In this document: positions 8,990 to 18,288 of the stretch, piece after piece | How the letters are laid out: every line of letters starts with the position of its first letter | Position numbering within the stretch: the first letter of the stretch is position 1 | NCBI RefSeq assembly: GCF_902859875.1 | Contig: NZ_CADIKF010000025.1 | Span: 1 to 64,000, forward strand | DNA from: Paraburkholderia solisilvae | GTDB taxonomy: Bacteria > Pseudomonadota > Gammaproteobacteria > Burkholderiales > Burkholderiaceae | Length of the DNA stretch: 64,000 nucleotides | Direction of reading: 5' to 3' | Notes under the pieces: model-generated | What the model saw: the letters and a program-made list of their open reading frames with translations, nothing else | Told to the model about the DNA's origin: nothing | The model's database searches: none | Translations under genes and position numbers: made by a program

Positions 8990-10237
8990 TCAGATACGCT
9001 CCTGCTCCAGTTCATGTATTGCCGTGGCGAAGCCGGTGAGCGCCCGGTCATCTTCAACAACGCCGCGGCTATCCGCGCGACGACCGGTCATCGGGACGGT
9101 TTTCTCGACAAGAACGGTCCGGTTCACAGCATTGATGTCGGTATGCCCGCAGAAAGCCATCGTCAGATCCAGTTCCTTGCGGATCAATTCCAGCGCAAGC
9201 CTGACGCCTTTTTCTCCGAATGCGCCGAGTCCCCAAAGATGAGCCCGCCCGATCAGCGCGCCTCTCGCCCCCAGCGCAATCGCCTTGAGAACGTCTTGCC
9301 CGGAGCGAATGCCGCTATCTATCCACACTTCGGTTGAACGACCCACTTTATCCACGATTTCGGGAAGCACCGACACGCTTGCAGGCGCGCCGTCAAGCTG
9401 CCGGCCGCCGTGGTTACTGACGATAATGGCGTCGACGCCCGCCGCGACCGCGGTCTGCGCGTCTTCAGGGTCGAGGATTCCCTTGATGATGAGCTTCCCG
9501 CCCCAGCGCTCCTTGATCCATTCGACGTCTGTCCAGCTCAGACACGGATTCAGCTGCTGCCCGATCCAGTTCGCAAGCGAATGCACGTCGCCCACCCCTT
9601 TCGCGTGACCGATGATATTCCCGAGGTTGCGCCGGTGTGTGCGCAGCATGCCCATGCACCACCTCGGCTTGGTCAGCATGTTCGAGACACTTGAGATGGT
9701 GAGTTTCGGCGGTGTCGACAAGCCATTCTTCGCATCCTTGAACCGATTGCCCAATACCGATAAATCAAGCGTCAGGATCAAGGCGTCGCAGCCGGCAGCT
9801 TTGGCGCGATCGATCAGCGAAAGCAAAAACTGCTTGTCGCGCATCACGTAAAGCTGGAACCAGAACGGCGCGTTCGTCGCGGCCTGGATGTCCTCAAGCG
9901 AAGCGATGCTAAGCGTCGAGAGTGTGTATCGAACGCCGGCGGCCAATGCCGCTTTTGCCGCCAGAATCTCGCCGTCCGGATGAATCATGCCGGCGAGACC
10001 GATGGGTGCAATACCCACCGGCATCGATACGTCGATACCGAGCATCGTGGTTTTTAGCGAACGCTCATCGATCGACCTTCCGACCCGCTGACGCAGAAGG
10101 ATTTCCTTGAAGCATGCCTCATTCGACCGGTACGTCTGCTCGGTCCATGACCCGGAGTCCACGAAATCGTAAAACATCCTGGGAACACGGCGGGCGGCAA
10201 TCTTTCGAAGATCTTCGATATCGCTAACAATTTTCAA
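8990..10237 (-). CDS. FMN-dependent alpha-hydroxyacid oxidase/dehydrogenase (LldD/glycolate oxidase family)
   Basis: This 415-residue TIM-barrel flavoprotein oxidises an L-2-hydroxyacid to the 2-oxoacid. Visible landmarks are QLYV at 128-131, LTLD at 155-158, Lys252 (IIKGI), the catalytic His276 and Arg279 in SNHGGRQLDGAPA, and the FMN phosphate site DSGIRSG at 307-313. Translation appears to start at a TTG codon, with GGAG five to six bases upstream. It lies 59 bases behind the oxidoreductase gene at 10297-13851 and is probably co-transcribed. The substrate is not obvious; the N-terminal active-site region reads DSGSWTE, where relatives have Tyr in place of Trp. Confidence 0.9.
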   Translation of the reverse strand: MKIVSDIEDLRKIAARRVPRMFYDFVDSGSWTEQTYRSNEACFKEILLRQRVGRSIDERSLKTTMLGIDVSMPVGIAPIGLAGMIHPDGEILAAKAALAAGVRYTLSTLSIASLEDIQAATNAPFWFQLYVMRDKQFLLSLIDRAKAAGCDALILTLDLSVLGNRFKDAKNGLSTPPKLTISSVSNMLTKPRWCMGMLRTHRRNLGNIIGHAKGVGDVHSLANWIGQQLNPCLSWTDVEWIKERWGGKLIIKGILDPEDAQTAVAAGVDAIIVSNHGGRQLDGAPASVSVLPEIVDKVGRSTEVWIDSGIRSGQDVLKAIALGARGALIGRAHLWGLGAFGEKGVRLALELIRKELDLTMAFCGHTDINAVNRTVLVEKTVPMTGRRADSRGVVEDDRALTGFATAIHELEQERI

Positions 10238-10296
10238 TTTGTCTCCGTAGATTTTTCGTCGAGTATTTTCTATGTGCTCATCTGCTTACCTGCGCA

Positions 10297-13200
10297 TCAG
10301 CTTGCGAGACGCTGGTCCACCGATTGTCCCTGCGTTCGTGCACGGCTTTCGCGCTGTGCGGTCAGCGCAGCAACGCTGCCTTCTTTCACGTATCCGAATC
10401 CGCGCACGCGCTCCGGCCAGCCGGCCTCTTCCACGGCTTGCGCAAGATTCGACTGGCTAAGCTCCGACAACATCCGCTCAATGCCTAGTTGATAGTCGGC
10501 AATCAGACGCCGCTCCATTTTGCGTTCGTTCGTATAGCCGAACGGATCAAACAGCGTGCCTCTCAGGAACTTCAGCTTCGCCAGTGCGCGCAAGGCATGC
10601 CACATCCATCCACCATATTCCTTCTTGACCGGATGACCCTTTGCGTCGACCTTCGCGAAAAGCGGCGGCGCCAGATTGAACCTGAGCGACACTTTCCCTT
10701 CGAACTGCGCATGCAGTTTCTCGAGAAATCTCCCATCGGTATAGAGACGGGCGACCTCGTATTCGTCCTTGTACGCCATCAGCTTGAAGTAGTACCTGGC
10801 GACCGTTGCCGTCAGCCTGCTACTGTTCGTGAGCCACTTTTCCTGCGCACGCACCCGCTCGACAAGGTCCCGATACCGCTTCGCATACGCCGGGCTCTGA
10901 TAAGCGGTCAGTTCGCGCACGCGCTCGTTGATCTGCTGATCGAGGGTCGCGGGAAACGCAATGGTGACCCGTTGCGGCGGCGTCGCAACGGCAGCCACAC
11001 GTTGCACGTCGACGGCCGCATGGCGGCCCCATGCGAACGCTTTTTTGTTAGCCTCGATCGCCACGCCATTCAGTTCGATCGCCCGATTGATCGCGGCGTC
11101 GCCAACGGGGATATAGCCCTTCTGAAACGCAAAGCCGAGCATGAACAGGTTCGTGGCAATGGAATCGCCCAGAAGCGCAGTCGCGATCGTCGTCGCGTCG
11201 ACAAACTCAGCCTTCTCGCCGACTGAATCGGTGACGAGTTGCATGAGCTCCTGTTCCGGGTACTGCCAGTCAGGATCTTTCGCGAAAGCCCCGGTTGGCT
11301 GTTTGTGCCGATTCACGACCGCGGCCGTCCGGCCACGCTTCATCTTCGCGATCGCTTCCTGCCCGCCGGCAGTCAGCAGGTCACAACCGAGAACCAGATC
11401 GGCCTCTCCGGCCGGAATACGTGCGGCCATCCGGTTTTCGGGGGACCGCGAAAATCGCACATGCGACGTGACGGCGCCGTTCTTCTGGGACATACCGGTC
11501 ATATCCAGCACCGACACGCCTTTGCCTTCGAGATGCGCCGCCATGCCCAGCAACGCGCCGATCGTGATGACGCCGGTCCCGCCGATACCATTGACGAGCA
11601 CGTTGTAGGTGCTCTCGCAAGATGGCAGCGTGACAGCGGGCAGTGTGCCGAAGTCGGCCACGCTCACGCCCTGGGCAACCGCTTTCTTGCGCAGCTTGCC
11701 GCCCTTGACGGTTACAAAGCTCGGGCAAAACCCCTTCACGCACGAATAATCCTTGTTGCAGGACGACTGGTCGACGGTGCGCTTGCGGCCGAAGCTCGTC
11801 TCGAGCGGCAAGATCGACGTGCAGTTCGACTGCGTCCCGCAGTCGCCGCACCCTTCGCATACGGCATCGTTGATAAAGAGCCGTTTGTCGGGATCGGAAA
11901 GCTCTTTCTTCTTGCGACGGCGACGCTTTTCAGCCGCGCATGTCTGATCGTAAACAAGGATCGTCACCCCTTCGGTCTCGCGCAGCTCTCGCTGAATGGC
12001 ATCGAGATCCGCGCGATCGTTGAACGTGGTGATATCCGGAAAACCGGCTCGCGACTCGTAACGCCCCAGGTCTTCCGTCACGACCGCGATGCGCTTCACC
12101 CCTTCGGCCGCAAGCTGACGCACCACACGGTCGACGGAGAGCGTGCCATCGACCGGTTGCCCGCCGGTCATGGCCACCGCATCGTTGTAGAGAATCTTGT
12201 AAGTGATATTCACGCGTGCAGCAATAGCGGCCCGAATGGCGAGCGATCCGGAATGAAAATACGTGCCGTCGCCCAGATTCGCGAACACATGACGCACCTT
12301 CGAGAACGGAGCCTGGCCTATCCATGGCGCACCTTCGCCTCCCATATGCGTCGTCGTCCTGTTGTGTTCCGGATAGATCGCGGTTGCCATGACGTGGCAG
12401 CCGATTCCGGCGAGTGCCAGGCTGCCGTCCGGGACTTTCGTCGATGTGTTGTGCGGACATCCGGAGCAATAGTATGCGGGCCGTGCAGGCGCAACGAACG
12501 AGCGCGCAAGCATCTGCTCCTTGTCGTTGATGAACTCGAGGCGCTTTGCAATTGTTTCGCTCGAGTGAAATCTGGCAATGCGGCCCGCAATCACGCGCGC
12601 GATCTGGGCCACCGAAAAGTCCGTCTTCGCGCTCAGCAACCACTCGCGACGCGGCCCCGCCCATTCGCCTTTATCGTCGAATTTTCCAACCACGCGCGGA
12701 CGCACCTCTTCTTTCCAGTTGTAGAGCTGCTCCTTGAGCTGGTACTCCACAATCTGACGCTTTTCCTCCACAACGAGAATTTCTTCGAGCCCATCGGCAA
12801 ACTCACGCACGCTATCCGGCTCAAGTGGCCAGGGCATCGCCACCTTGAACACCCGGATGCCGATTTGCTCTGCCTTGACGTCGTCGATCCCAAGCTCTTC
12901 AAGCGCTTCCATCACGTCGACATACGACTTGCCTGACGCAATAATGCCCAGCCGCGCTCGCGGTGAATCGAGCGTGATGTGGTTGAGGCGATTCGCGCGC
13001 GCGTAGGCCAGCGCGGCGTAGATCTTGTAGTCCTGCATCAGCGCTTCCTGCTTGCGCGCCTGAACCCCGAGCGAGTCGGTCGAAAGCCGCGCATGCAAGC
13101 CGCCTTCGGGCAACGCAAATCCTTGCGGAATCACGGTGGCCAGCTTGAACGGGTCGGCGTCGACCGTTGCGCTCGATTCGACCGTGTCCGCCAATGCCTT

Positions 13201-13851
13201 GAATGCGACTGCGCAGCCCGAAAAGCGCGACATCGCCCATCCGTGGAGACCGAGCGTCAGATACTCCTCGACATTGGACGGGTACAGAACAGGAATCATG
13301 GCTGCCGAGAATGCGTGTTCCGATTGATTCGGCAGGGTCGAAGAATAGGCGCCGTGATCATCGGCCGCGACAAGCAGCACGCCGCCATGCATGGACGTGC
13401 CGGCGTAGTTCATGTGTTTGAACACATCACCGCATCGGTCCACGCCCGGACCCTTGCCGTACCACATCGCGAATACGCCGTCGTAATCGGAATCGCCGAG
13501 CAGCTTCACCTGCTGCGTTCCCCAGACGGACGTCGCGGCGAGGTCTTCATTGACGCCCGGCTGGAACCTGACGTGGCTGGCATCAAGGTGTTTTTGTGCT
13601 TTCCATAGCGCTTCGTCGAAACCGCCCAAGGGCGAGCCGCGATAGCCGGAAATGAACCCCGCCGTATTCAGGCCATTCGCTTTGTCGCGGAGCCGTTGAA
13701 TGATCGGAAGGCGAACCAGCGCCTGAACGCCGGACAGGAACACACGCCCCGACATCTTCGTGTACTTGTCTTCAAGTGTTACATCGGCGTGAGCCAAAGT
13801 GGCGTTAGACGAGCCGTCATTATCGCGAGACTCGAGCCGAGTGGCTTCCAT
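10297..13851 (-). CDS. Fused 2-oxoacid (indolepyruvate-type) ferredoxin oxidoreductase
   Basis: This 1184-residue single-chain enzyme decarboxylates a 2-oxoacid (aryl pyruvates or branched-chain oxoacids in the family) to the acyl-CoA and reduces ferredoxin. Order of parts: pyrimidine-binding domain (GFISGYRGSPLGGFDEALWK split near residue 65), TPP-binding domain (AGIGCHVMATAIYPE, NDAVAMTGGQPVDGTLS), a cysteine-rich Fe-S segment (CEGCGDCGTQSNC and CNKDYSCVKGFCPSF), then the gamma-type domain (NGIGGTGVITIGALLGMAAH). GGAG precedes the ATG by six bases. It heads a two-gene unit with the hydroxyacid oxidase. True substrate cannot be told from sequence. Confidence 0.92.
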   Translation of the reverse strand: MEATRLESRDNDGSSNATLAHADVTLEDKYTKMSGRVFLSGVQALVRLPIIQRLRDKANGLNTAGFISGYRGSPLGGFDEALWKAQKHLDASHVRFQPGVNEDLAATSVWGTQQVKLLGDSDYDGVFAMWYGKGPGVDRCGDVFKHMNYAGTSMHGGVLLVAADDHGAYSSTLPNQSEHAFSAAMIPVLYPSNVEEYLTLGLHGWAMSRFSGCAVAFKALADTVESSATVDADPFKLATVIPQGFALPEGGLHARLSTDSLGVQARKQEALMQDYKIYAALAYARANRLNHITLDSPRARLGIIASGKSYVDVMEALEELGIDDVKAEQIGIRVFKVAMPWPLEPDSVREFADGLEEILVVEEKRQIVEYQLKEQLYNWKEEVRPRVVGKFDDKGEWAGPRREWLLSAKTDFSVAQIARVIAGRIARFHSSETIAKRLEFINDKEQMLARSFVAPARPAYYCSGCPHNTSTKVPDGSLALAGIGCHVMATAIYPEHNRTTTHMGGEGAPWIGQAPFSKVRHVFANLGDGTYFHSGSLAIRAAIAARVNITYKILYNDAVAMTGGQPVDGTLSVDRVVRQLAAEGVKRIAVVTEDLGRYESRAGFPDITTFNDRADLDAIQRELRETEGVTILVYDQTCAAEKRRRRKKKELSDPDKRLFINDAVCEGCGDCGTQSNCTSILPLETSFGRKRTVDQSSCNKDYSCVKGFCPSFVTVKGGKLRKKAVAQGVSVADFGTLPAVTLPSCESTYNVLVNGIGGTGVITIGALLGMAAHLEGKGVSVLDMTGMSQKNGAVTSHVRFSRSPENRMAARIPAGEADLVLGCDLLTAGGQEAIAKMKRGRTAAVVNRHKQPTGAFAKDPDWQYPEQELMQLVTDSVGEKAEFVDATTIATALLGDSIATNLFMLGFAFQKGYIPVGDAAINRAIELNGVAIEANKKAFAWGRHAAVDVQRVAAVATPPQRVTIAFPATLDQQINERVRELTAYQSPAYAKRYRDLVERVRAQEKWLTNSSRLTATVARYYFKLMAYKDEYEVARLYTDGRFLEKLHAQFEGKVSLRFNLAPPLFAKVDAKGHPVKKEYGGWMWHALRALAKLKFLRGTLFDPFGYTNERKMERRLIADYQLGIERMLSELSQSNLAQAVEEAGWPERVRGFGYVKEGSVAALTAQRESRARTQGQSVDQRLAS

Positions 13852-14298
13852 TTATGTCTCCATCAACCTGGTAGGTTTGGGCGCCCCATCGTTCATCTGC
13901 TGGTATGCAGACTCAGGTTGGAGCGAATCGGCCAGCGGTAGCGGCCTGCCAACGCGTCGTCGTTTGACGATTGCGCGTGGAGGAAGTCTAGGCGCGTCTG
14001 TTCGCGCACAGGAAATAGAGGTTCGCGATAGCTGCATCTCAAACTGAGATGGTCACGGCCCTGTCTGTGGATCGACTTTAAAAAGCTGAATGATGCTCAG
14101 GCGTCGTCGGCCAGCGACGACGAACAACGCGAGCCATTCATGGGTACCGGGTGGGACGTTTGCGCCCGCATGTGACGCGTTGTGCCATAAGGCTATGCGA
14201 AGGTGGCCACCGCATGCGCTGGAGCACGCTGCGCGAGTCTGCGCTGCGCGACGGCCCGACGATCTGGAGTTTGTGGCGCGACCCTAACCGGCCAGTCC
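13852..14298. other. Intergenic region upstream of the ferredoxin oxidoreductase gene
   Basis: No supportable gene is seen. The promoter for the minus-strand unit must lie here. The only structure noted is a short perfect dyad AACCT-GGT-AGGTT at 13865-13877, with a second CAGGTTG at 13914-13920, which might be a regulator site. Confidence 0.3.
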
Positions 14299-14391
14299 GT
14301 CAACGCGGTGAAGATGCCGGTGCTCGCGAACATCGCCAGGTTCGATTCGACGCCGCGGTTCACGATCGGTGAATTGCGCAGCGCAGACGCT
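14299..14391 (+). pseudogene. Relic of a 2-methylisocitrate lyase (prpB) gene
   Basis: About 31 codons read VNAVKMPVLANIARFDSTP followed by RFTIGELRSADA. This matches the conserved PrpB segment that in intact enzymes runs DAVKVPVLANITEF then TPLFTVDELRSA. The frame is open only because of a chance upstream extension; the rest of the roughly 295-residue enzyme is absent, no start signal is present, and the sequence after it diverges and stops at 14418. It is a decayed fragment. Identification is from memory of the family and needs an alignment. Confidence 0.55.
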
Positions 14392-14491
14392 ATGTGCGAT
14401 GTGTTCTATAGACCCTGAGCAACATTCGTTTTGCGCGAATGCCCGGTCGGCCGCCATGCTCTGCTACATTCGCACCGTCAGCGTGGTGCAA

Positions 14492-15520
14492 TTACCCGCG
14501 ACTGTGCGGCAGATAAGGCATCGGATCGACCGGCTTGCCGTCGCGCCGCACCTCGAAACCGACCGATACGCGCGAGTTGTTCTCGCTGCCCATCTCCGCG
14601 ATCTGCTGACCCTTGCGGACGATATCGCCCATCTTCACGAGCAGCTTGCGATTGTGCGAATAGGCAGTGAGAAAGTCCTTGTTGTGCTGCACGATGATCA
14701 GGCTGCCGTACTCGTTGAGCCCGGTGCCCGCGTACATCACCTTGCCGTCGGCGGCTGCGCGCACCGGGTCGCCGGGCTTGCCGCCGATCTCGATGCCGCG
14801 CGTCTCGCCCGGCTGGAAGCCCTCGACCACGCTGCCCTGCGCGGGCCACGCGAGCGCCACGCCGCTCGCATGACGCGATAGCGCGGCGGACACTTCGCGG
14901 GCTTCCTCGGGCGTCGGCGGCGGGACGGACGAAGCGCTAGCGAATGACTGCGCGGCAGCGGAAGCCGCATCCGCGGCCGGTGTGCTGCCCGCAGTGGAAG
15001 TCGGCGCGCTGGTTGCCGCGCCGGTTGCCGAATTTGGTGCTGCACTCGTTGACGTGCTTGCCGCCGCGCCTGCCGCCACACCTGTCGCGGAACCGGCTGC
15101 CGCAACTGAAGCACCGTGTGCCGCGTCCGGCGACGAAACGATCAACGTCTGCCCAGGCTTCACACGCGACGACGCCTTCAGGCGGTTCCACGCGAGCAGT
15201 TGTTTGACCGTGATGTCGTGCTTCTGCGCGATCCGCTTGAGCGTGTCGCCGCGCCGCACCTTATAGGTGGCGGGCTTCGCGACGGCCACCTGCGTGGCCG
15301 GCTTCGCTGCGGCGGGCGCAGGCGCCGAGGCCGCCCGTGCAATGGCCGCGGCCGCGGCATCGGACGCAGCGGCGGCCGCGTCCGGTGCGGATGCGGCCCG
15401 CACCCCGGATACCGCGTCTGCGCCTTGCTGCTGCGCCACATCCACACAGCCGCCCATTGCGACGGCCAGCGCCACCGCTACCAGGCCAACCGCGCCTCTG
15501 TCGAAACGACGATTCGACAT
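14492..15520 (-). CDS. NlpD-like lipoprotein, murein hydrolase activator (LysM plus degenerate LytM)
   Basis: This 342-residue envelope lipoprotein has a signal peptide ending in the lipobox AMGG-Cys25. An Ala/Pro linker is followed by a LysM peptidoglycan-binding domain at 85-129 (TYKVRRGDTLKRIAQKHD) and a C-terminal M23/LytM domain from about 220. In the LytM domain the metal ligands are lost: ETRGIEIGG replaces the usual H-x3-D site and SVGFEVRR replaces the H-x-H site, as in E. coli NlpD, which activates amidases without hydrolysing. A second Ala/Ser/Thr-rich linker joins the domains. GGAG lies six bases before the ATG. It is not in the usual pcm-nlpD-rpoS context, so it is probably a paralog. 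Confidence 0.88.
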   Translation of the reverse strand: MSNRRFDRGAVGLVAVALAVAMGGCVDVAQQQGADAVSGVRAASAPDAAAAASDAAAAAIARAASAPAPAAAKPATQVAVAKPATYKVRRGDTLKRIAQKHDITVKQLLAWNRLKASSRVKPGQTLIVSSPDAAHGASVAAAGSATGVAAGAAASTSTSAAPNSATGAATSAPTSTAGSTPAADAASAAAQSFASASSVPPPTPEEAREVSAALSRHASGVALAWPAQGSVVEGFQPGETRGIEIGGKPGDPVRAAADGKVMYAGTGLNEYGSLIIVQHNKDFLTAYSHNRKLLVKMGDIVRKGQQIAEMGSENNSRVSVGFEVRRDGKPVDPMPYLPHSRG

Positions 15521-15930
15521 GTCTTACTCCAGGTTCGTCGGCAAACACGACGTCCGCGGCGATGCCAGCGTGACCATCGGCGTTTGCCGGGCTTGACGAA
15601 GCCGCGGCTCGGTGCAGCGATCCCTCGTCAAAAGGGCCAGATTGGCGATTAAAATTCCAGCAGAATTGTAAAGGCAGCGCGCCTCGAAACAGCACACTGC
15701 CGAACACTTCGATACAACTGTTTAACGGCTGTATTGTGCGGCGCGGCGCGATGCGCACACCGCGACGCGCGATCACCCACGCCGGCGGGTTCGCGCTGCG
15801 GCCTTTAATTCCTAACGGCAGATCGCCGTAAAACTTAAGCGGCATGCGGGTCTTGAGGCGATGGGATGAGAATTGATGAAGAAAGTCGCGCGCTGGGAAC
15901 CCGATCGAATCGCGCCTGTCAGCGACCTCG
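15521..15930. other. Intergenic region upstream of the nlpD-like gene
   Basis: No gene is supported between the nlpD-like start and the minisatellite at 15931. Open frames here on both strands are by-products of high GC and of the repeat. The nlpD-like promoter should lie at the low-coordinate end. Confidence 0.3.
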
Positions 15931-16047
15931 CGTCGCATCGGCGTCGCATCGGCGTCGCATCGGCGTCGCATCGGCGTCGCATCGGCGTCGCATCGGCGTC
16001 GCATCGGCGTCGCATCGGCGTCGCATCGGCGTCGCATCGGCGTCGCA
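15931..16047. repeat. Tandem minisatellite, 11-bp unit, ten perfect copies plus a partial one
   Basis: The unit CGTCGCATCGG is repeated without error from 15931 to 16040, followed by seven bases of an eleventh copy. The period is not a multiple of three, so the array is open in every frame and creates spurious long frames (for example peptides of GVASASH and RRRI). It lies between the 3' end of the aldo/keto reductase gene and the promoter side of the nlpD-like gene, both on the minus strand. Perfect identity suggests recent slippage. Confidence 0.95.
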
Positions 16048-16174
16048 CCTTGCGCTACGGCTTCGCGAGGCGGCCCGAGCCTCGCGCGCAGCAAAGAATT
16101 TCTGCAAGAACAGACGGACGACCAAGCGTGACATGGGAGACCACGCTCGCCGGCAATCGCATGCCGCGCCTCGG

Positions 16175-17179
16175 TCAGTGCGCCGAGCGCCGTTCGCTAT
16201 CGAGATGCCGCATGCCAATTTCGTTGTAGCGCGTACCCGAAACAGCATCTGCCGGCACCGCGGCCTCGATCTGCGCGAGTTCATCGGCGCTCATCGCGAC
16301 CTGCAGCGCAGCGAGCGCGTCGTCCAGTTGCGAACGGCGGCGGGCGCCGACCAGCGGCACGATATCGTCGCCACGCGTGAGCACCCAAGCGAGCGCCAGT
16401 TGCGCAGGGTTGCCGCCGTGCGCCTGCGCGACCTCACGCAGCTTGTCGACCAGCTGCAGATTGCGCTCGAGATTCTCCCCCTGGAACCGCGGACTCGTGC
16501 CACGGAAATCGCGCTCCAGCGTGCGCTCCTTCGACCACCGGCCGCTCAGCAGTCCGCGCGACAGCACGCCGTACGCGCTCACGCCAATGCCGAGCTCACG
16601 GCAGGTGCGCAGAATGCCGCTCTCGATGCCGCGCGACATCAGCGAATACTCGATTTGCAGATCGCTGACCGGCGACACCGCATGGGCGCGGCGCAGCGTC
16701 TCTTCGCCGACCTCCGACAAGCCGACGTGCCGCACATAACCCTGTCTGACGAGATCCGCGATCGCGCCGACCGTGTCCTCGACCGGCACGTTCGGGTCGA
16801 GTCGCGCCGGACGATAAATGTCGATATAGTCGACGCCCAGGCGCTTTAACGAATATGCGAGAAAATTACGCACCGACGCGGGCCGCCCATCGTTGCCCGC
16901 CCAGCCGCCGCTCGGGTCGCGCAGCGCGCCGAACTTCACGCTGATCACGACGTTCTCGCGTGTGCGGCCGCGCAATGCTTCGCGAATCAGCATTTCGTTG
17001 TCACCCATCCCGTAGAAGTCGCCGGTGTCGAGCAGCGTGATGCCGGCATCGAGCGCGGCATGCAGCGTCGCGATGCTTTCATCGCGATCGGCGTGACCGT
17101 ACAGGTCGGACATGCCCATGCAGCCGAGGCCGATGGCGGAAACTTGCGGACCTTGCCGGCCCAGTCGACGGGTATTCAT
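16175..17179 (-). CDS. Aldo/keto reductase with a substituted catalytic histidine
   Basis: This 334-residue NADPH-dependent oxidoreductase has the (beta/alpha)8 fold. It begins MNTRRLGRQGPQVSAIGLGC. Asp51 and Tyr56 (DTGDFYG) and Lys82 (SVKFGA) of the tetrad are present, but the fourth position, His before Arg in most relatives, reads YRPAR, so His is replaced by Ala125. This variant is, as I recall, shared by a subgroup of the AKR13-like family. GGAG is six bases before the ATG. The gene is divergent from the LysR gene at 17383, its probable regulator. Substrate unknown. Confidence 0.9.
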   Translation of the reverse strand: MNTRRLGRQGPQVSAIGLGCMGMSDLYGHADRDESIATLHAALDAGITLLDTGDFYGMGDNEMLIREALRGRTRENVVISVKFGALRDPSGGWAGNDGRPASVRNFLAYSLKRLGVDYIDIYRPARLDPNVPVEDTVGAIADLVRQGYVRHVGLSEVGEETLRRAHAVSPVSDLQIEYSLMSRGIESGILRTCRELGIGVSAYGVLSRGLLSGRWSKERTLERDFRGTSPRFQGENLERNLQLVDKLREVAQAHGGNPAQLALAWVLTRGDDIVPLVGARRRSQLDDALAALQVAMSADELAQIEAAVPADAVSGTRYNEIGMRHLDSERRSAH

Positions 17180-17382
17180 GATGTGCTCCGAATGAATGGC
17201 TTGCGTGTTTGCGGCCGGCTGCGGGGTCCCGCAGGGCTCGAAGCGAATTCTGCGTGGCGCGCGGCGTGCGATAAACGCCGCGCATTCGACCAGTCTGGTC
17301 GAAGCGCGCTAACAATCAAGCAGTCGATCATCTTGGCCACCTTGATGCAGAGGCGGCCGTCAGCGAATCAGGAGTTCCACGG

Positions 17383-18288
17383 ATGGACCACTTGCAGGCA
17401 ATCAGAGTGTTCGTGCGCGTCGCGCAGCTCGGCAGCTTCACGAAGGCGGCCGAGCAGATGCAATTGCCGCGTCCGACCGTCAGCAATGCGATTCAATATC
17501 TGGAAACGCATCTGCGCGTGCGCCTGTTGCAGCGCACGACACGCCGCGTCGCGCTGACCGACGAAGGCGCCGCATACCATGCGCGCTGCATCCGCGTGCT
17601 CGCCGATCTCGACGATGCCGAATCGCTATTTGCCGATGCGTCCGCCGGTCCGCGCGGTGCGGTGCGCGTCGATCTGCCCGAGCGGATCGCGTTGCATACG
17701 GTGATTCCCGCGCTGCCCGGCTTTTTCGCGCGCTACCCCGATCTGCGCATCGTGCTGAGCGCCACCGATCGCATGGTCGACCTGATCGACGACGGTATCG
17801 ATTGCGCGCTGCGCGTCGGCGTGCTTCGCGATCAGTCGCTGGTCGCGCGGCGCGTCGGCGAGTTTGCGCAGTTGCACTGCGCAGCGCCGCAGTATCTCGA
17901 GCGCCATGGCGTGCCGCAAACGCTCGACGACCTCGCCGACCACGTCGCGGTTGGTTTCTTTTCGAACCGCACCGGCCGCGACCTCGATTGGGAATTCGAG
18001 GAAGACGGGGAATTGCGCACAGTCAGCATGAGCAGCGCGGTATCCGTCAATAGTGCGCACGCGTATCTGGGTTGCTGCGTCGCCGGACTCGGTTTGATCC
18101 AGGCGCCGCACGCGAGCCTCGAACCGTTGCTCGCGTCGGGGCAACTGGTCGAAGTGCTGCAAGCGTGGAAGGCGCCTCCGCTGCCCGCGTCGATTGTGTT
18201 CCCGCAAGGCCGTCATCTGGCGCCGCGTGTGCGGATCGTCATCGACTGGCTCGCGGAACTGCTCGGCGCGGCCTATCCGCAAGGCTGA
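17383..18288 (+). CDS. LysR-family transcriptional regulator divergent from the aldo/keto reductase
   Basis: This 301-residue regulator starts MDHLQAIRVFVRVAQLGSF with the HTH TKAAEQMQLPRPTVSNAIQYLE and an effector domain beginning GAVRVDLPERIALHTVIPAL. The N-terminus is typical of the CrgA/DmlR-type branch. GGAG lies eight bases before the ATG. The 203-base divergent space to the aldo/keto reductase suggests control of that gene in response to a substrate or stress, by analogy with family practice. Confidence 0.9.
   Translation: MDHLQAIRVFVRVAQLGSFTKAAEQMQLPRPTVSNAIQYLETHLRVRLLQRTTRRVALTDEGAAYHARCIRVLADLDDAESLFADASAGPRGAVRVDLPERIALHTVIPALPGFFARYPDLRIVLSATDRMVDLIDDGIDCALRVGVLRDQSLVARRVGEFAQLHCAAPQYLERHGVPQTLDDLADHVAVGFFSNRTGRDLDWEFEEDGELRTVSMSSAVSVNSAHAYLGCCVAGLGLIQAPHASLEPLLASGQLVEVLQAWKAPPLPASIVFPQGRHLAPRVRIVIDWLAELLGAAYPQG

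Noticed and set aside
15931-16047. CRISPR array or coding repeat protein
   Set aside because: The unit is 11 bp without spacers, and its frames are open only because of the repeat itself; it is a minisatellite.
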